From: Mycolicibacterium mucogenicum DSM 44124
Lineage (GTDB): Bacteria; Actinomycetota; Actinomycetes; Mycobacteriales; Mycobacteriaceae
DNA length: 64,000 bases
Direction: 5' to 3'
Assembly (NCBI RefSeq): GCF_005670685.2
Contig: NZ_CP062008.1
Location: 2,852,001 to 2,916,000, forward strand
The translations under genes were made by a program, and so were the position numbers. Below the pieces are notes generated by a model, which saw only the letters and a list, made by a program, of their open reading frames with translations, was not told the DNA's origin and made no database searches. Of this stretch, positions 25,134 to 36,880 are shown piece by piece (within the stretch, counting starts at the first letter, position 1; every line of letters starts with the position of its first letter).

Positions 25134-25991
25134 ATGGGTGCACAGGAACTGTTCGGTGGTGGGGTTTCGGTCATCACGGGTGCCGGCTCGGGGATCGGGG
25201 CCGGTCTGGCCCGGTATGCGGCCAAGCTCGGGATGACGACGGTGCTGGCCGACGTCGACGCCGCCGCGATCACCGCCCTGCGTGACGAGCTGTCCGAGGC
25301 CGGTGCAACCGCCGTCGACGCGGTGTGCGACGTGCGCGATGCCGAGGCCGTGCAGGCCCTGGCCGACCGGGTCAACCGCGAGATCGGGCCGGTGCGCCTG
25401 CTGGTGAACAACGCCGGCATCGAGCAGTTCGGGTACCTGTGGGACACCCCGGTCGCCAACTGGGACCGCGTCATGGACATCAACGTCAACGGCGTCTTCC
25501 ACGGTGTGCGGGCCTTCCTGCCCGCCATGCTGGCGTCGGGCGAACCGGCGTGGGTGTGGAACATGTCGTCCGTCGGCGGCGTGTCGACGGTGCAACTGCA
25601 GGCGCCGTACATCGTCAGCAAGCACGCCGTGCTGGCGCTGACCGAGTGCTTGCGCGTCGAGGTCGAGCTCGCCGGGCACGACAACCACGTCAGCGTGCAG
25701 GCGGTGCTGCCCGGACCGGTGCAGTCCAACATCTTCACCGCGGCCGGCGGTGTCGACAGTGGAAGCGGGGACGCCGCCGACGCCTCAGAGTCCGAGCGCG
25801 CGGCGATGCACCAGCTCTCCGCCATGGACCCGCTCACCGCGGCCGAGGCCATCTTCGACCAGTCGGCAGCCGGCGGCTTCTACCTGACCACGCATCCCGA
25901 CGCCATCGCCGGCGCCATGGCCGAACGCGCCCGGGTCCTCAGCGAGCAGGCGATCCCGAAGCTGCGCACCCGCCGGTTCGACACCAAGTGA
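25134..25991 (+). CDS. Short-chain dehydrogenase/reductase
   Basis: Classical SDR of 285 residues with Rossmann motif TGAGSGIG (15-22), NNAG (92-95), catalytic Ser145/146, Tyr159 and Lys163 (YIVSK). It should be an NAD(P)-dependent oxidoreductase acting on a hydroxyl or keto group. Residues after 200 contain an Asp/Ser/Gly-rich insertion (AAGGVDSGSGDAADASESE). The stop codon lies inside the second copy of the repeated palindrome, shared with the convergent TetR gene. Confidence 0.88.
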   Translation: MGAQELFGGGVSVITGAGSGIGAGLARYAAKLGMTTVLADVDAAAITALRDELSEAGATAVDAVCDVRDAEAVQALADRVNREIGPVRLLVNNAGIEQFGYLWDTPVANWDRVMDINVNGVFHGVRAFLPAMLASGEPAWVWNMSSVGGVSTVQLQAPYIVSKHAVLALTECLRVEVELAGHDNHVSVQAVLPGPVQSNIFTAAGGVDSGSGDAADASESERAAMHQLSAMDPLTAAEAIFDQSAAGGFYLTTHPDAIAGAMAERARVLSEQAIPKLRTRRFDTK

Positions 25992-26040
25992 TTTGTGCAC
26001 GATTTTCCGCGCTCACCGCGGATTTTCGTGCACAAATCAC
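25988..26040. terminator. Bidirectional palindromic terminator, copy 2
   Basis: The left arm (25988-26011) is identical over 24 bases to that at 22206. The right arm (26017-26040) pairs except for a central three-base block, where TTT replaces AAA, leaving an internal loop. The 5-base loop is CTCAC. As in copy 1, the stop codons of both convergent genes lie within the arms. Confidence 0.68.
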
Positions 26041-26672
26041 CCCAGAGAGGCGAGGAGGGCGGCCAGTCCGTACTCGAACACCGCGTCGTAGTCGGTCGGC
26101 GAGCGCAGGGCGTCGACCAGTTTCTGATCCGGCCAGTCGTCGCCCCACAGTGACGGGTCCTCTTCCTCGTGCTCGCCGCTGCGGATCGCCGAAAACTGCA
26201 TCAGCGCAGACGAAATCACGTGCACCTCGATGGACCGCAAGGCCAGGGCCGCGCGGTTGCCGGTGATGCCCAGCGCGGCCAGTTCGGCGGCGAGGGTCTG
26301 CTGCACGGACTGGAACAGTGACGGCGTCCGGTCGCGTTCGTGCGCGATCGCCATCAGGTGCTGGCGTTCGATGAGCGCGGTGCGCTGTGCGCGGGCCAGG
26401 GACGCGATGCGATCGGTCGGCGTATCGCCGGTGGCGGGCAGGCTCGCCATCACCTCGATCAGCCGATCGATCAGGTGGTCGAACAGCTTGTCCCGGCCGC
26501 CGACGTGCCAGTAGATGGATGTGACGGCGACGCCGAGGTGCTCGGACAGGCTGCGCATGGAGAAGCCCTCGACCCCGTCGCGTTCCAGCAGCGCCGCGGC
26601 GGTATCCAGAATGAGTTGCGCGTCAACAGGTTTCGACGGGCCATCCGACCCGCGCTGGGTTGCCTGAGCCAT
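26037..26672 (-). CDS. TetR-family regulator
   Basis: TetR-type regulator of 211 residues from the ATG at 26672, preceded by a strong AAGGAGGTGG ribosome site. The helix-turn-helix is LILDTAAALLERDGVEGFSMRSLSEHLGVAVTSIYWHVGGRDKLFDHL (about 20-67). The C-terminal half resembles TetR_C domains of the actinobacterial WHG/TetR_C_33 type. It is divergent from the amidohydrolase, and a perfect TGTAACACTGTTACA palindrome lies between them. Confidence 0.88.
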   Translation of the reverse strand: MAQATQRGSDGPSKPVDAQLILDTAAALLERDGVEGFSMRSLSEHLGVAVTSIYWHVGGRDKLFDHLIDRLIEVMASLPATGDTPTDRIASLARAQRTALIERQHLMAIAHERDRTPSLFQSVQQTLAAELAALGITGNRAALALRSIEVHVISSALMQFSAIRSGEHEEEDPSLWGDDWPDQKLVDALRSPTDYDAVFEYGLAALLASLG

Positions 26673-26750
26673 GACCACCTCCTTCGGGCTTGCCGACCAC
26701 CTAATCACACCAGGGCTGCGTCCAGTCTCTGGATCTGCCGCCCATCACGG

Positions 26751-26765
26751 TGTAACACTGTTACA
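26751..26765. promoter_or_regulatory. Perfect 15-bp palindrome, candidate TetR operator
   Basis: TGTAACACTGTTACA (7-bp arms, one central base) in the TetR/amidohydrolase divergent gap, about 45 bases before the GTG start at 26812. Likely binding site of the adjacent TetR regulator. Confidence 0.6.
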
Positions 26766-26811
26766 GTACTGCCGCTGACGGATGTTCGCGGGCAGCAACG
26801 AGGGAGCAGAT

Positions 26812-28572
<1,761 letters not shown>

Positions 28573-28983
28573 GCCGGATTGGAATCCTGATGATTTCAGG
28601 AGCATCGCGGCGCCTGTGGGGCGGCGCGGAGGCGGCAAGCGCGCTCTGAAGATCGTGCCGAAGCAACCTGCCCCTGGGGCCACGTCATTCGCCGCGAGGT
28701 GTGCCACGGGCGGACGCCGTCGACTTCCACCGGCTGTGAAACGCGTTGGTACTGAGCCGTTTTGATGTCCCGGTGCACGCTGCTCGGGTGTCTCCGGCGG
28801 CCACCGGCGATCCTGCTGGCCTGCCCTTGGCTCGGCCATCGCGCCGGCCGAGCGTCCGCCTACCGGACGTGCCGACCACTCGGCCGACTATTCCCCGCCC
28901 TGGCGCTGCCGCTGCCGCCACCGCCGCGATCTGCGCGCGGCTCGGCAGAGTGGTCCTATCCCGTCAGGAAGGCAGGTTGCGTG
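28573..28983. other. 411-bp gap with an open in-frame leader before the LLM genes
   Basis: No recognised gene or RNA family. From 28762 an open frame runs in phase into the LLM gene at 28984 without a stop (74 codons). Its first residues are Cys- and Leu-rich (SRCTLLGCLRRPPAILLACPW), unlike an LLM N terminus. This may be untranslated leader, a leader peptide region or decayed sequence. Confidence 0.4.
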
Positions 28984-30162
28984 ATGCCTGATTCGTCGAG
29001 CCGAATCCATCTGGCCGTGGCGCTGGACGGCGCCGGCTGGCACCCGGCCGCCTGGCGCGAACCCGATGCGCGACCCGCCGATCTCTTCGGCGCCGGCTAC
29101 TGGACCGACCTGGTCCTCGAGGCAGAGCGTGGAGCGTTGGACTTCGTCACCATCGAGGATTCGTTGGCGGTCCAGTCCGACGATCCCTTCGTGCCGGACC
29201 ATCGCGTCGATCGGGTCCGTGGCCGGTTGGACGCGGTTCTGATCGCGGCGCGGGTCGCGCCACGTACCCGGCGGATCGGGCTGGTGCCGACGGCCGTCGT
29301 CACCCACACCGAGCCGTTCCACGTGTCGAAGTCCATCGCGACGCTCGACTACGTGAGCGCCGGCCGGGCCGGCGTGCGCGTCCAGATCGCCGGCCGCCCG
29401 GATGTCGCTGCGCACTTCGGGCGACGTGAGGCTGCGGCCCGGTCGCGGGCCGACGAGTACTTCGCCGAGACCGCCGATTACGTCGAGGTGCTACGTCGGT
29501 TGTGGGACAGCTGGGAGGACGACGCGGAGATCCGCGATGCGGCCACCGGGCGCTTCATCGACCGGGACAAGCTGCACTACATCGACTTCAGCGGCCGCTG
29601 GTTCTCGGTCAAAGGTCCGTCCATCACGCCGCGCCCACCGCAGGGGCAGCCGATCGTCGCGGCGCTGGGCCACGGCCGCGCCGCCCACGAGTTGATCGCC
29701 GGCAGTGCGGACGTCGGGTTCGTCACCCCTGGCGATGCCGCACAGGCCGTAGCTGTCGTCGGGGAAATCCGTGGGCTGCAGCACGACGCGGGCCGCGGGT
29801 CCGAGCCGTTGCACATCTTCGGCGACGTGGTGGTGTTTCTCGACGACAGCGCGTCGGCGGCACAGGCCCGCAGGCGCCGGCTCGACGACCTCGCCGGTGC
29901 CGAGTACCGGAGCGATGCAGCAGTTTTCGCCGGAACCGCCGCACAATTGGCCGACCTGCTGACGGAGTGGCACGGCGCCGGGTTGACGGGATTTCGGCTG
30001 CGGCCGGCGGCCCTACCGCACGACCTGCTCCAGATCACCGAGCAACTGGTGCCCGAACTGCGGCGCCGCGGACTCTTCCGCGACGAGTACGAAGCGGACA
30101 CGTTACGTGGCCTGCTCGGGCTGTCACATCCGGCCAACCGTTACGCAAGGAGCAGCCAATGA
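28984..30162 (+). CDS. LLM flavin monooxygenase (NtaA/SnaA/DszA-like)
   Basis: Flavin-dependent monooxygenase of 392 residues in the NtaA/SnaA/DszA branch of the luciferase-like superfamily, using reduced FMN. N-terminal HLAVALDGAGWHPAAWREPDA and the internal KGPSITPRPPQGQPIVAALG match this branch, and the middle region RVQIAGRPDVAAHFG replaces the usual WNVVTS motif of canonical members, so it is a divergent paralogue. ATG at 28984 follows an AGGAAGG ribosome site. Its stop overlaps the next LLM start (ATGA). The three LLM genes here probably act on sulfur- or nitrogen-containing organics, but this is inferred from family. Confidence 0.82.
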   Translation: MPDSSSRIHLAVALDGAGWHPAAWREPDARPADLFGAGYWTDLVLEAERGALDFVTIEDSLAVQSDDPFVPDHRVDRVRGRLDAVLIAARVAPRTRRIGLVPTAVVTHTEPFHVSKSIATLDYVSAGRAGVRVQIAGRPDVAAHFGRREAAARSRADEYFAETADYVEVLRRLWDSWEDDAEIRDAATGRFIDRDKLHYIDFSGRWFSVKGPSITPRPPQGQPIVAALGHGRAAHELIAGSADVGFVTPGDAAQAVAVVGEIRGLQHDAGRGSEPLHIFGDVVVFLDDSASAAQARRRRLDDLAGAEYRSDAAVFAGTAAQLADLLTEWHGAGLTGFRLRPAALPHDLLQITEQLVPELRRRGLFRDEYEADTLRGLLGLSHPANRYARSSQ

Positions 30163-31547
30163 GCAAGCCAGTCAAGCAGATTCATCTCGCAGCGCACTTT
30201 CCGGGCGTCAACAACACCACGGTGTGGAGTGACCCCGCGGCCGGCAGCCACATCGAGTTCAGCTCCTTCGAGCACTTCGCGCGCACGGCCGAGCGCGGGA
30301 AATTCGATTTCCTGTTCCTGGCCGAGGGCCTGCGCCTGCGCGAACAGAACGGCGAGATCTACGACCTCGACGTCGTCGGGCGTCCGGACACCTTCACCGT
30401 GCTGGCCGCGCTGGCCGCGGTGACCGAGCGAATCGGGTTGACCGGCACCATCAATTCGACCTTCAACGAGCCCTACGAGGTGGCTCGGCAGTTCGCCTCG
30501 CTGGACCATCTCTCCGACGGCCGCGCGGCCTGGAATGTCGTCACATCGTGGGATGCGTTCACGGGCGAGAACTTTCGCCGTGGCGGGTTCCTGGCGGAGG
30601 ATGAGCGCTACGAGCGGGCCAAGACATTCCTGCAGACGGCGCTGGAGTTGTTCGACTCGTGGCACGGCGACGAGATCGTGGCGGACAAGACGAGCGGCGT
30701 GTTCCTGTCCGATCCCGATGCCGGTGCGTTCGAGCACACGGACAGCCACTTCGACATCCACGGCCGGTTCAATGTGCCGCGCAGCCCGCAGGGGCGTCCG
30801 GTGATCTTTCAGGCGGGCGACTCGGACGAAGGTCGCGAGTTCGCGGCGTCCGCTGCGGACGCCATCTTCTCGCGGCACAGCACGCTGGAAGCCGGGCAGG
30901 CGTTCTATACCGACGTCAAGGGCAGGTTGGCGCGCTACGGGCGGCGCCATGACGAGTTGCTGATCCTCCCCGCCGCGACGTTCGTGATCGGCGACACCGA
31001 TGACGAGGCGGCCGACCTCGCACACGAGGTCCGGCGCGCCCAGGTGTCCGGGCAGACGGCGATCAAGTTCCTCGAACAGGTTTGGAACCGCGACCTCTCC
31101 GATCATGACCCGGACGGGCCGCTGCCGGCGGTGGACCCGGTCGTGGGGGAGAACACCATCGCGCGAGGGCGGGCCAGTGTGCGCATGTTCCGGGACCCGC
31201 TCGCGATCGCCGCCGAGTGGCGGGCCAAAGCCGAGGCGCAGAACCTCACGACGCGCGAGCTGATCGTCGAAGTCACCGGGCGCCAGTCGTTCATCGGATC
31301 GCCCCAGACCATCGCGGAGACGATCGACCGATTCGTTCAGGCCGATGCCAGCGACGGATTCATCCTCGTCCCGCACATCACACCCGGCGGGCTCGACCCG
31401 TTCGTCGACCGGGTGGTGCCACTGCTCCAGGAGCGCGGGACGTACCGCACCGATTACACGGGCACCACGTTGCGCGACCACCTGGGACTGGCGCCGCTGC
31501 CGCGGCCGGCAGTGCGCACGAATGTCTCCGCAGAAGTGGCGTCGTAG
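30159..31547 (+). CDS. LLM flavin monooxygenase, NtaA/DmoA family
   Basis: Monooxygenase of 462 residues, full length for the NtaA/DszA/DmoA family, FMNH2-dependent. Landmarks are the start KQIHLAAHFPGVNNTTVW, the GRAAWNVVTSWDAFTGENFRRGGF substrate/FMN loop (about 117-140), and SPQGRPVIFQAGDSDEGREFAA (about 208-229). These enzymes oxidise compounds such as nitrilotriacetate, dimethyl sulfide or dibenzothiophene sulfone. The start overlaps the previous stop and the next LLM begins 3 bases after its stop, so the three are one operon. Confidence 0.88.
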   Translation: MSKPVKQIHLAAHFPGVNNTTVWSDPAAGSHIEFSSFEHFARTAERGKFDFLFLAEGLRLREQNGEIYDLDVVGRPDTFTVLAALAAVTERIGLTGTINSTFNEPYEVARQFASLDHLSDGRAAWNVVTSWDAFTGENFRRGGFLAEDERYERAKTFLQTALELFDSWHGDEIVADKTSGVFLSDPDAGAFEHTDSHFDIHGRFNVPRSPQGRPVIFQAGDSDEGREFAASAADAIFSRHSTLEAGQAFYTDVKGRLARYGRRHDELLILPAATFVIGDTDDEAADLAHEVRRAQVSGQTAIKFLEQVWNRDLSDHDPDGPLPAVDPVVGENTIARGRASVRMFRDPLAIAAEWRAKAEAQNLTTRELIVEVTGRQSFIGSPQTIAETIDRFVQADASDGFILVPHITPGGLDPFVDRVVPLLQERGTYRTDYTGTTLRDHLGLAPLPRPAVRTNVSAEVAS

Positions 31548-31550
31548 CTC

Positions 31551-32675
31551 ATGGCTACTCCACTGACCGTGCTCGATCTGGTGCCGATCTCGTCGGGTTC
31601 GACTGCGCCGCAGGCGCTACGCAACAGTATCGACCTCGCCAAGCGCGCGGAGGCCCTGGGTTACACGCGCTTCTGGTTCGCCGAACATCACCTCAATCCC
31701 GGTATCGCCGGCACCTCACCGGCTGTGCTTCTCGCGCTGACCGCCGCGGAGACCTCCACGATCCGCCTGGGCTCGGGCGCGGTGCAGATGGGTCACCGAA
31801 CCGCGGTTGCGACGGTCGAAGAGTTCGGTCTGCTCGACGCCCTGCACCCGGGCCGGTTCGATCTCGGCCTGGGACGCTCGGGCGGCAAGCCGCGGGAACC
31901 CAAGGTCCCGGTGGGTGCCGCGGTGGGCACCCCGAGCACCCGCAACGGGGCGCACGGGCTGCTGATCCCACCGAAGTTCGACCCGCGGCCGCTGTTGAAT
32001 TCTCCGCGGTTCGCCCTCCAACGGGCGCTGCTGCAGCTGCCGGGCGCGCAGTCGCAGGACTACACCGACCAGATCAACGACATCCTGGCGTTCATCGCCG
32101 GGGTCTACCGCGACGCGGACGGCCTGGCGGCGCGGGTCGTCCCCGGGGAAGGCGCCGACCTTCAGATCTGGATCCTGGGCAGCAGCGGCGGGGAGAGCGC
32201 CGAAGTAGCCGGCACCAGAGGGCTGCGGTTCGCGAGCAACTACCACGTCGCACCGTCGTCGGTACTCGAGGCGACCGACGCCTACCGGGCCGCGTTCCGC
32301 CCATCGGCCGAACTCGACGCGCCCTACGTCGCCGTGTCGGCTGACGTCGTCGTCGCCGACGATGAGGCCACGGCGCGCGAACTCGCCACCGGATACGGCC
32401 TGTGGGTGCGCAGCATCCGCACCGCCGAAGGCGCCATCCCGTTTCCGACCCCGGCCGAGGCGCGGGCGCACAACTGGACGGCCGCCGAACGTGAACTCGT
32501 CGCGGACCGGGTTGACACCCAGTTCGTCGGGTCCGCCGCACAGGTCGCCGACAAGTTGGAACGGCTGCGCGATGCCACTGGGGCCGACGAGTTGATCATC
32601 ACCACCATCGCCCATGACCACCGGGACCGGGTGCGTTCCTACGAGCTGTTGGCCGACGAGTGGTCCCGGCGGTGA
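31551..32675 (+). CDS. LLM flavin-dependent oxidoreductase, MsnO8-like
   Basis: Luciferase-like oxidoreductase of 374 residues. The N terminus VLDLVPISSGSTAPQALRNSIDLAKRAEALGYTRFWFAEHHL and the GSGAVQMGHRTAVATVEEFG strand are characteristic of the MsnO8-type subgroup. The central insertion GAAVGTPSTRNGAHGLLIPPKFDPRPLL (about 122-150) is longer than usual. It is the third gene of the LLM operon. An FMN reductase is not encoded nearby, so reduced flavin must come from elsewhere. Confidence 0.83.
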   Translation: MATPLTVLDLVPISSGSTAPQALRNSIDLAKRAEALGYTRFWFAEHHLNPGIAGTSPAVLLALTAAETSTIRLGSGAVQMGHRTAVATVEEFGLLDALHPGRFDLGLGRSGGKPREPKVPVGAAVGTPSTRNGAHGLLIPPKFDPRPLLNSPRFALQRALLQLPGAQSQDYTDQINDILAFIAGVYRDADGLAARVVPGEGADLQIWILGSSGGESAEVAGTRGLRFASNYHVAPSSVLEATDAYRAAFRPSAELDAPYVAVSADVVVADDEATARELATGYGLWVRSIRTAEGAIPFPTPAEARAHNWTAAERELVADRVDTQFVGSAAQVADKLERLRDATGADELIITTIAHDHRDRVRSYELLADEWSRR

Positions 32676-32736
32676 ACAGCTACAAATAGATGTGTAGCGG
32701 CGCAGCCTTTTTCAAGGGTGCGCTTAGGCTGGACTC

Positions 32737-34539
<1,803 letters not shown>

Positions 34540-34562
34540 TCCCCGTAGTTCCCACGAGCCGC

Positions 34563-34578
34563 TATGAACACCTTCATA
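34563..34578. promoter_or_regulatory. Palindrome 1 upstream of TetR gene
   Basis: TATGAACACCTTCATA: perfect 6-bp inverted arms around CACC. A close copy, TATGAACACGATCATA, lies at 34647. Both lie in the AT-richer gap before the TetR start, probably autoregulatory operators. Confidence 0.55.
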
Positions 34579-34646
34579 TTCGGGCGGCTGTCAGGCAACT
34601 CATCGTGCGAGTTTCGGCAGGATTCAGTCCACTCTTGACTCTCCAA

Positions 34647-34662
34647 TATGAACACGATCATA
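34647..34662. promoter_or_regulatory. Palindrome 2 upstream of TetR gene
   Basis: TATGAACACGATCATA shares TATGAACAC and TCATA with the site at 34563. Its 3' edge is 37 bases before the TetR ATG, where it could block a promoter. Confidence 0.55.
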
Positions 34663-34699
34663 ATTCGACTCAATTGATCCGCCCGCCAGGAGTCGTCCA

Positions 34700-35296
34700 A
34701 TGCCGCCCGACACCCGCCAGTCGATGGTGCTCGCTGCCGTCGAGCTGTTGCGTGAACGCGGCGTAGACGGCGTCACGCTCGACGACGTGCTGAGCCGCAG
34801 CGGCGCACCTCGGGGCTCGATCTACCATCATTTCCCCGCCGGGCGTGCGCAGATCATCGACGAGGCCGCGCAGCTCAGCGGTGATGCCATCTCGCGGCTC
34901 ATCTCCAATGCCGCGCCTGGTGGGCCGGCCGCCATTGTCGATGCGTTCACCGCGTTCTGGCGAAAGCTGCTGCAGCAGAGCGATTTCGCCGCCGGATGTC
35001 CGGTGGTGTCCATTGCCGTCAGTGCTGTGCCCGGCTCGGCGCTGGCCCAGCACGCCAATCAGATTTTCCGAACCTGGCATCAGTTGGTCACCGATTGCCT
35101 GGTGGCCGATGGCCTCGACACCGCAGTCGCCCGCAGGCTGGCCACCATGTCGCTCGGGGCCATCGAAGGTGCGATCACCATGTGCCGCGCCACGTCGAGC
35201 CTGCAGCCGCTCGATGATGTCAACGCCGAACTGAAGCTGTTGTTGGCAGCCCGGTCACTCTTTGCCGCCGACTCACGTACTCCGAAGGGAAGTTGA
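34700..35296 (+). CDS. TetR-family regulator
   Basis: TetR-type regulator of 198 residues. Helix-turn-helix: MVLAAVELLRERGVDGVTLDDVLSRSGAPRGSIYHHFPAGRAQIIDEA (about 9-57). The HHFPAGRAQI version and the C-terminal AAGCPVVSIAVS segment resemble the LmrA/YxaF-like group. It is the first gene of a short operon with an SRPBCC protein and an LLM oxidoreductase, and two TATGAACAC palindromes precede it. A CCAGGAG ribosome site precedes the ATG. Confidence 0.88.
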   Translation: MPPDTRQSMVLAAVELLRERGVDGVTLDDVLSRSGAPRGSIYHHFPAGRAQIIDEAAQLSGDAISRLISNAAPGGPAAIVDAFTAFWRKLLQQSDFAAGCPVVSIAVSAVPGSALAQHANQIFRTWHQLVTDCLVADGLDTAVARRLATMSLGAIEGAITMCRATSSLQPLDDVNAELKLLLAARSLFAADSRTPKGS

Positions 35297-35300
35297 CATC

Positions 35301-35807
35301 ATGGAGTGGACCGGTGCGGTGTATGCCGACGCCCCGACCGTCGAGGTTTCGACGTGGATCGACGCACCCGTGGCCCGGGTGTGGGAGCTGGCGTCGGACA
35401 TCACGGTGATGCCCGAGTGCAGCCCCGAGTTGCAGCGAGTCGAGTGGCTGGGGGACTGCGACGCACCTTGTCTCGGCGCCCGTTTCGTCGGCCATAACAG
35501 TCATCCCGCACTCGGGGACTGGTCGACGGAGTCCGAGATCATCGAGTACGAACCCCAGCAGGTGATGGCCTGGGCCATCGGCGACGCCGGCAATCCGACC
35601 GCAACCTGGCGCCTGAGCCTGCACCCCGAGGGCACCGGAACCCGGCTCGTGGAATGGGCTCAGATGGGGCCTGCGCCGTCGGGGTTGTCATTGGCGATCG
35701 CCCGGATGCCCGACAAGGAGCAGAAGATCGTCTTCAACCGGCTCCGCGAATTCGAGTCCGGCATGCAGCGGGTCCTGGAGCACATCAAGCAGCGGGCGGA
35801 GAGCTGA
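35301..35807 (+). CDS. SRPBCC-fold (polyketide cyclase/START-like) protein
   Basis: Protein of 168 residues with the SRPBCC helix-grip fold: VEVSTWIDAPVARVWELASDITVMPECSPELQRVEWLGD at about 14-52 is the classic beginning of polyketide cyclase/dehydrase-like lipid-binding proteins. It likely binds a hydrophobic small molecule in the cytoplasm. ATG at 35301 is chosen over an upstream in-frame ATG because it follows GGAAG and lies 4 bases after the TetR stop. It overlaps the following LLM start (TGATG). Confidence 0.83.
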   Translation: MEWTGAVYADAPTVEVSTWIDAPVARVWELASDITVMPECSPELQRVEWLGDCDAPCLGARFVGHNSHPALGDWSTESEIIEYEPQQVMAWAIGDAGNPTATWRLSLHPEGTGTRLVEWAQMGPAPSGLSLAIARMPDKEQKIVFNRLREFESGMQRVLEHIKQRAES

Positions 35808-36859
35808 TGCGCGCGGCGACGACGGTCGAGGCCGCCAGCCTCGGAAACTGGAACCATCAAAGACTTTTCGTCTCCGAGGCCGAGAAGATGGGCCTGGATA
35901 TCTGTTGGGTCGCCGAGGCATGGGGATCCGACGCTCCGTCGGCGCTCGGTTACTACGCGGCATCCACCGAACGGATGTTGTTGGGTTCGGGCATCATTCA
36001 GCTCGGTACCCGCACGCCGGTGGCGATCGCGCAGGCCGCGATCACTCTGTCGAATCTGTCGGGCGGCCGCTTCCTGCTGGGCCTCGGCGCGTCGGGACCA
36101 CAGGTCATCGAGGGACTGCACGGCGTACCGTTCGCCAAGCCGATGGGACGGATGCGCGAGACCATCGACATCATCCGCCAGGCCATCGCGGGCGACCGGG
36201 TTTCGTACGCAGGCAAGCAGTTCCACATCCCGCTGCCGGGCGGCGATGTGAAGCCGATGCGGTTGTCGATGCGGGCCGAGCACGAAATCCCGCTGTACAT
36301 CGCCAGTCTCACGCCCGCGATGCTGCGGCTGACCGGCGAGGTCGCCGACGGCTGGCTCGGCACCAGCTTTGTGCCCGAAGGTGCGGACGACGCGTACTTC
36401 GCCCATCTCGATGACGGCCTCGCCCGCTCCGGCCGCACGCGGGCCGACCTCGACATCTGCCAGGGCGCCGAGGTGTCGTTCGCGCGTGACGAGGCCCATC
36501 TCAAGACGCTGATCGACGCCCGGAAGTCCGAGTTGGCGTTCAGCCTCGGTGGAATGGGCTCGGCCTCAACCAATTTCTACAACCAGGCGTACAGCCGGCA
36601 GGGCTGGGCCGAGGTCGCGGCAGCGGTCCGCGAACGCTGGCAGTCCGGCGACCGCGACGGCGCGGCGGCGCTGATCACCGACGAGATGATCTTGGCCACC
36701 ACGTTGATCGGCACGGCGGACATGGTGCGCGATCGCCTGCAGGTGTGGTGCGATGCCGGCGTCGACACCGTCCGGATCTACCCGGCGGGCGAGACGCTCG
36801 AGGAACGGTTCACCACACTCGGTGCCGCCATCGACGTGGTGCATTCCATCAACCGGTAA
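35807..36859 (+). CDS. LLM-class F420-dependent-type oxidoreductase
   Basis: Luciferase-like oxidoreductase of 350 residues. The motifs NHQRLFVSEAEKMGLDICWVAEAWGSDAPSALGYYAASTERMLLGSGIIQLGTRTPVAIAQAAITL and LGLGASGPQVIEG resemble the actinobacterial F420-dependent subgroup (coenzyme F420 rather than FMN), which is abundant in mycobacteria. The substrate is not evident. It is coupled to the SRPBCC gene by a one-base stop/start overlap and probably co-regulated by the TetR upstream. Confidence 0.85.
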   Translation: MRAATTVEAASLGNWNHQRLFVSEAEKMGLDICWVAEAWGSDAPSALGYYAASTERMLLGSGIIQLGTRTPVAIAQAAITLSNLSGGRFLLGLGASGPQVIEGLHGVPFAKPMGRMRETIDIIRQAIAGDRVSYAGKQFHIPLPGGDVKPMRLSMRAEHEIPLYIASLTPAMLRLTGEVADGWLGTSFVPEGADDAYFAHLDDGLARSGRTRADLDICQGAEVSFARDEAHLKTLIDARKSELAFSLGGMGSASTNFYNQAYSRQGWAEVAAAVRERWQSGDRDGAAALITDEMILATTLIGTADMVRDRLQVWCDAGVDTVRIYPAGETLEERFTTLGAAIDVVHSINR

Positions 36860-36880
36860 TCCGGCAACCCGCACCGCGTA

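Noticed and set aside
22938..25688. 916-codon open frame on the minus strand
   Set aside because: It lies antisense to the acyl-CoA dehydrogenase, two small membrane genes and the SDR, has low-complexity His/Arg/Asp-rich translation and no domain; high GC content produces such frames.
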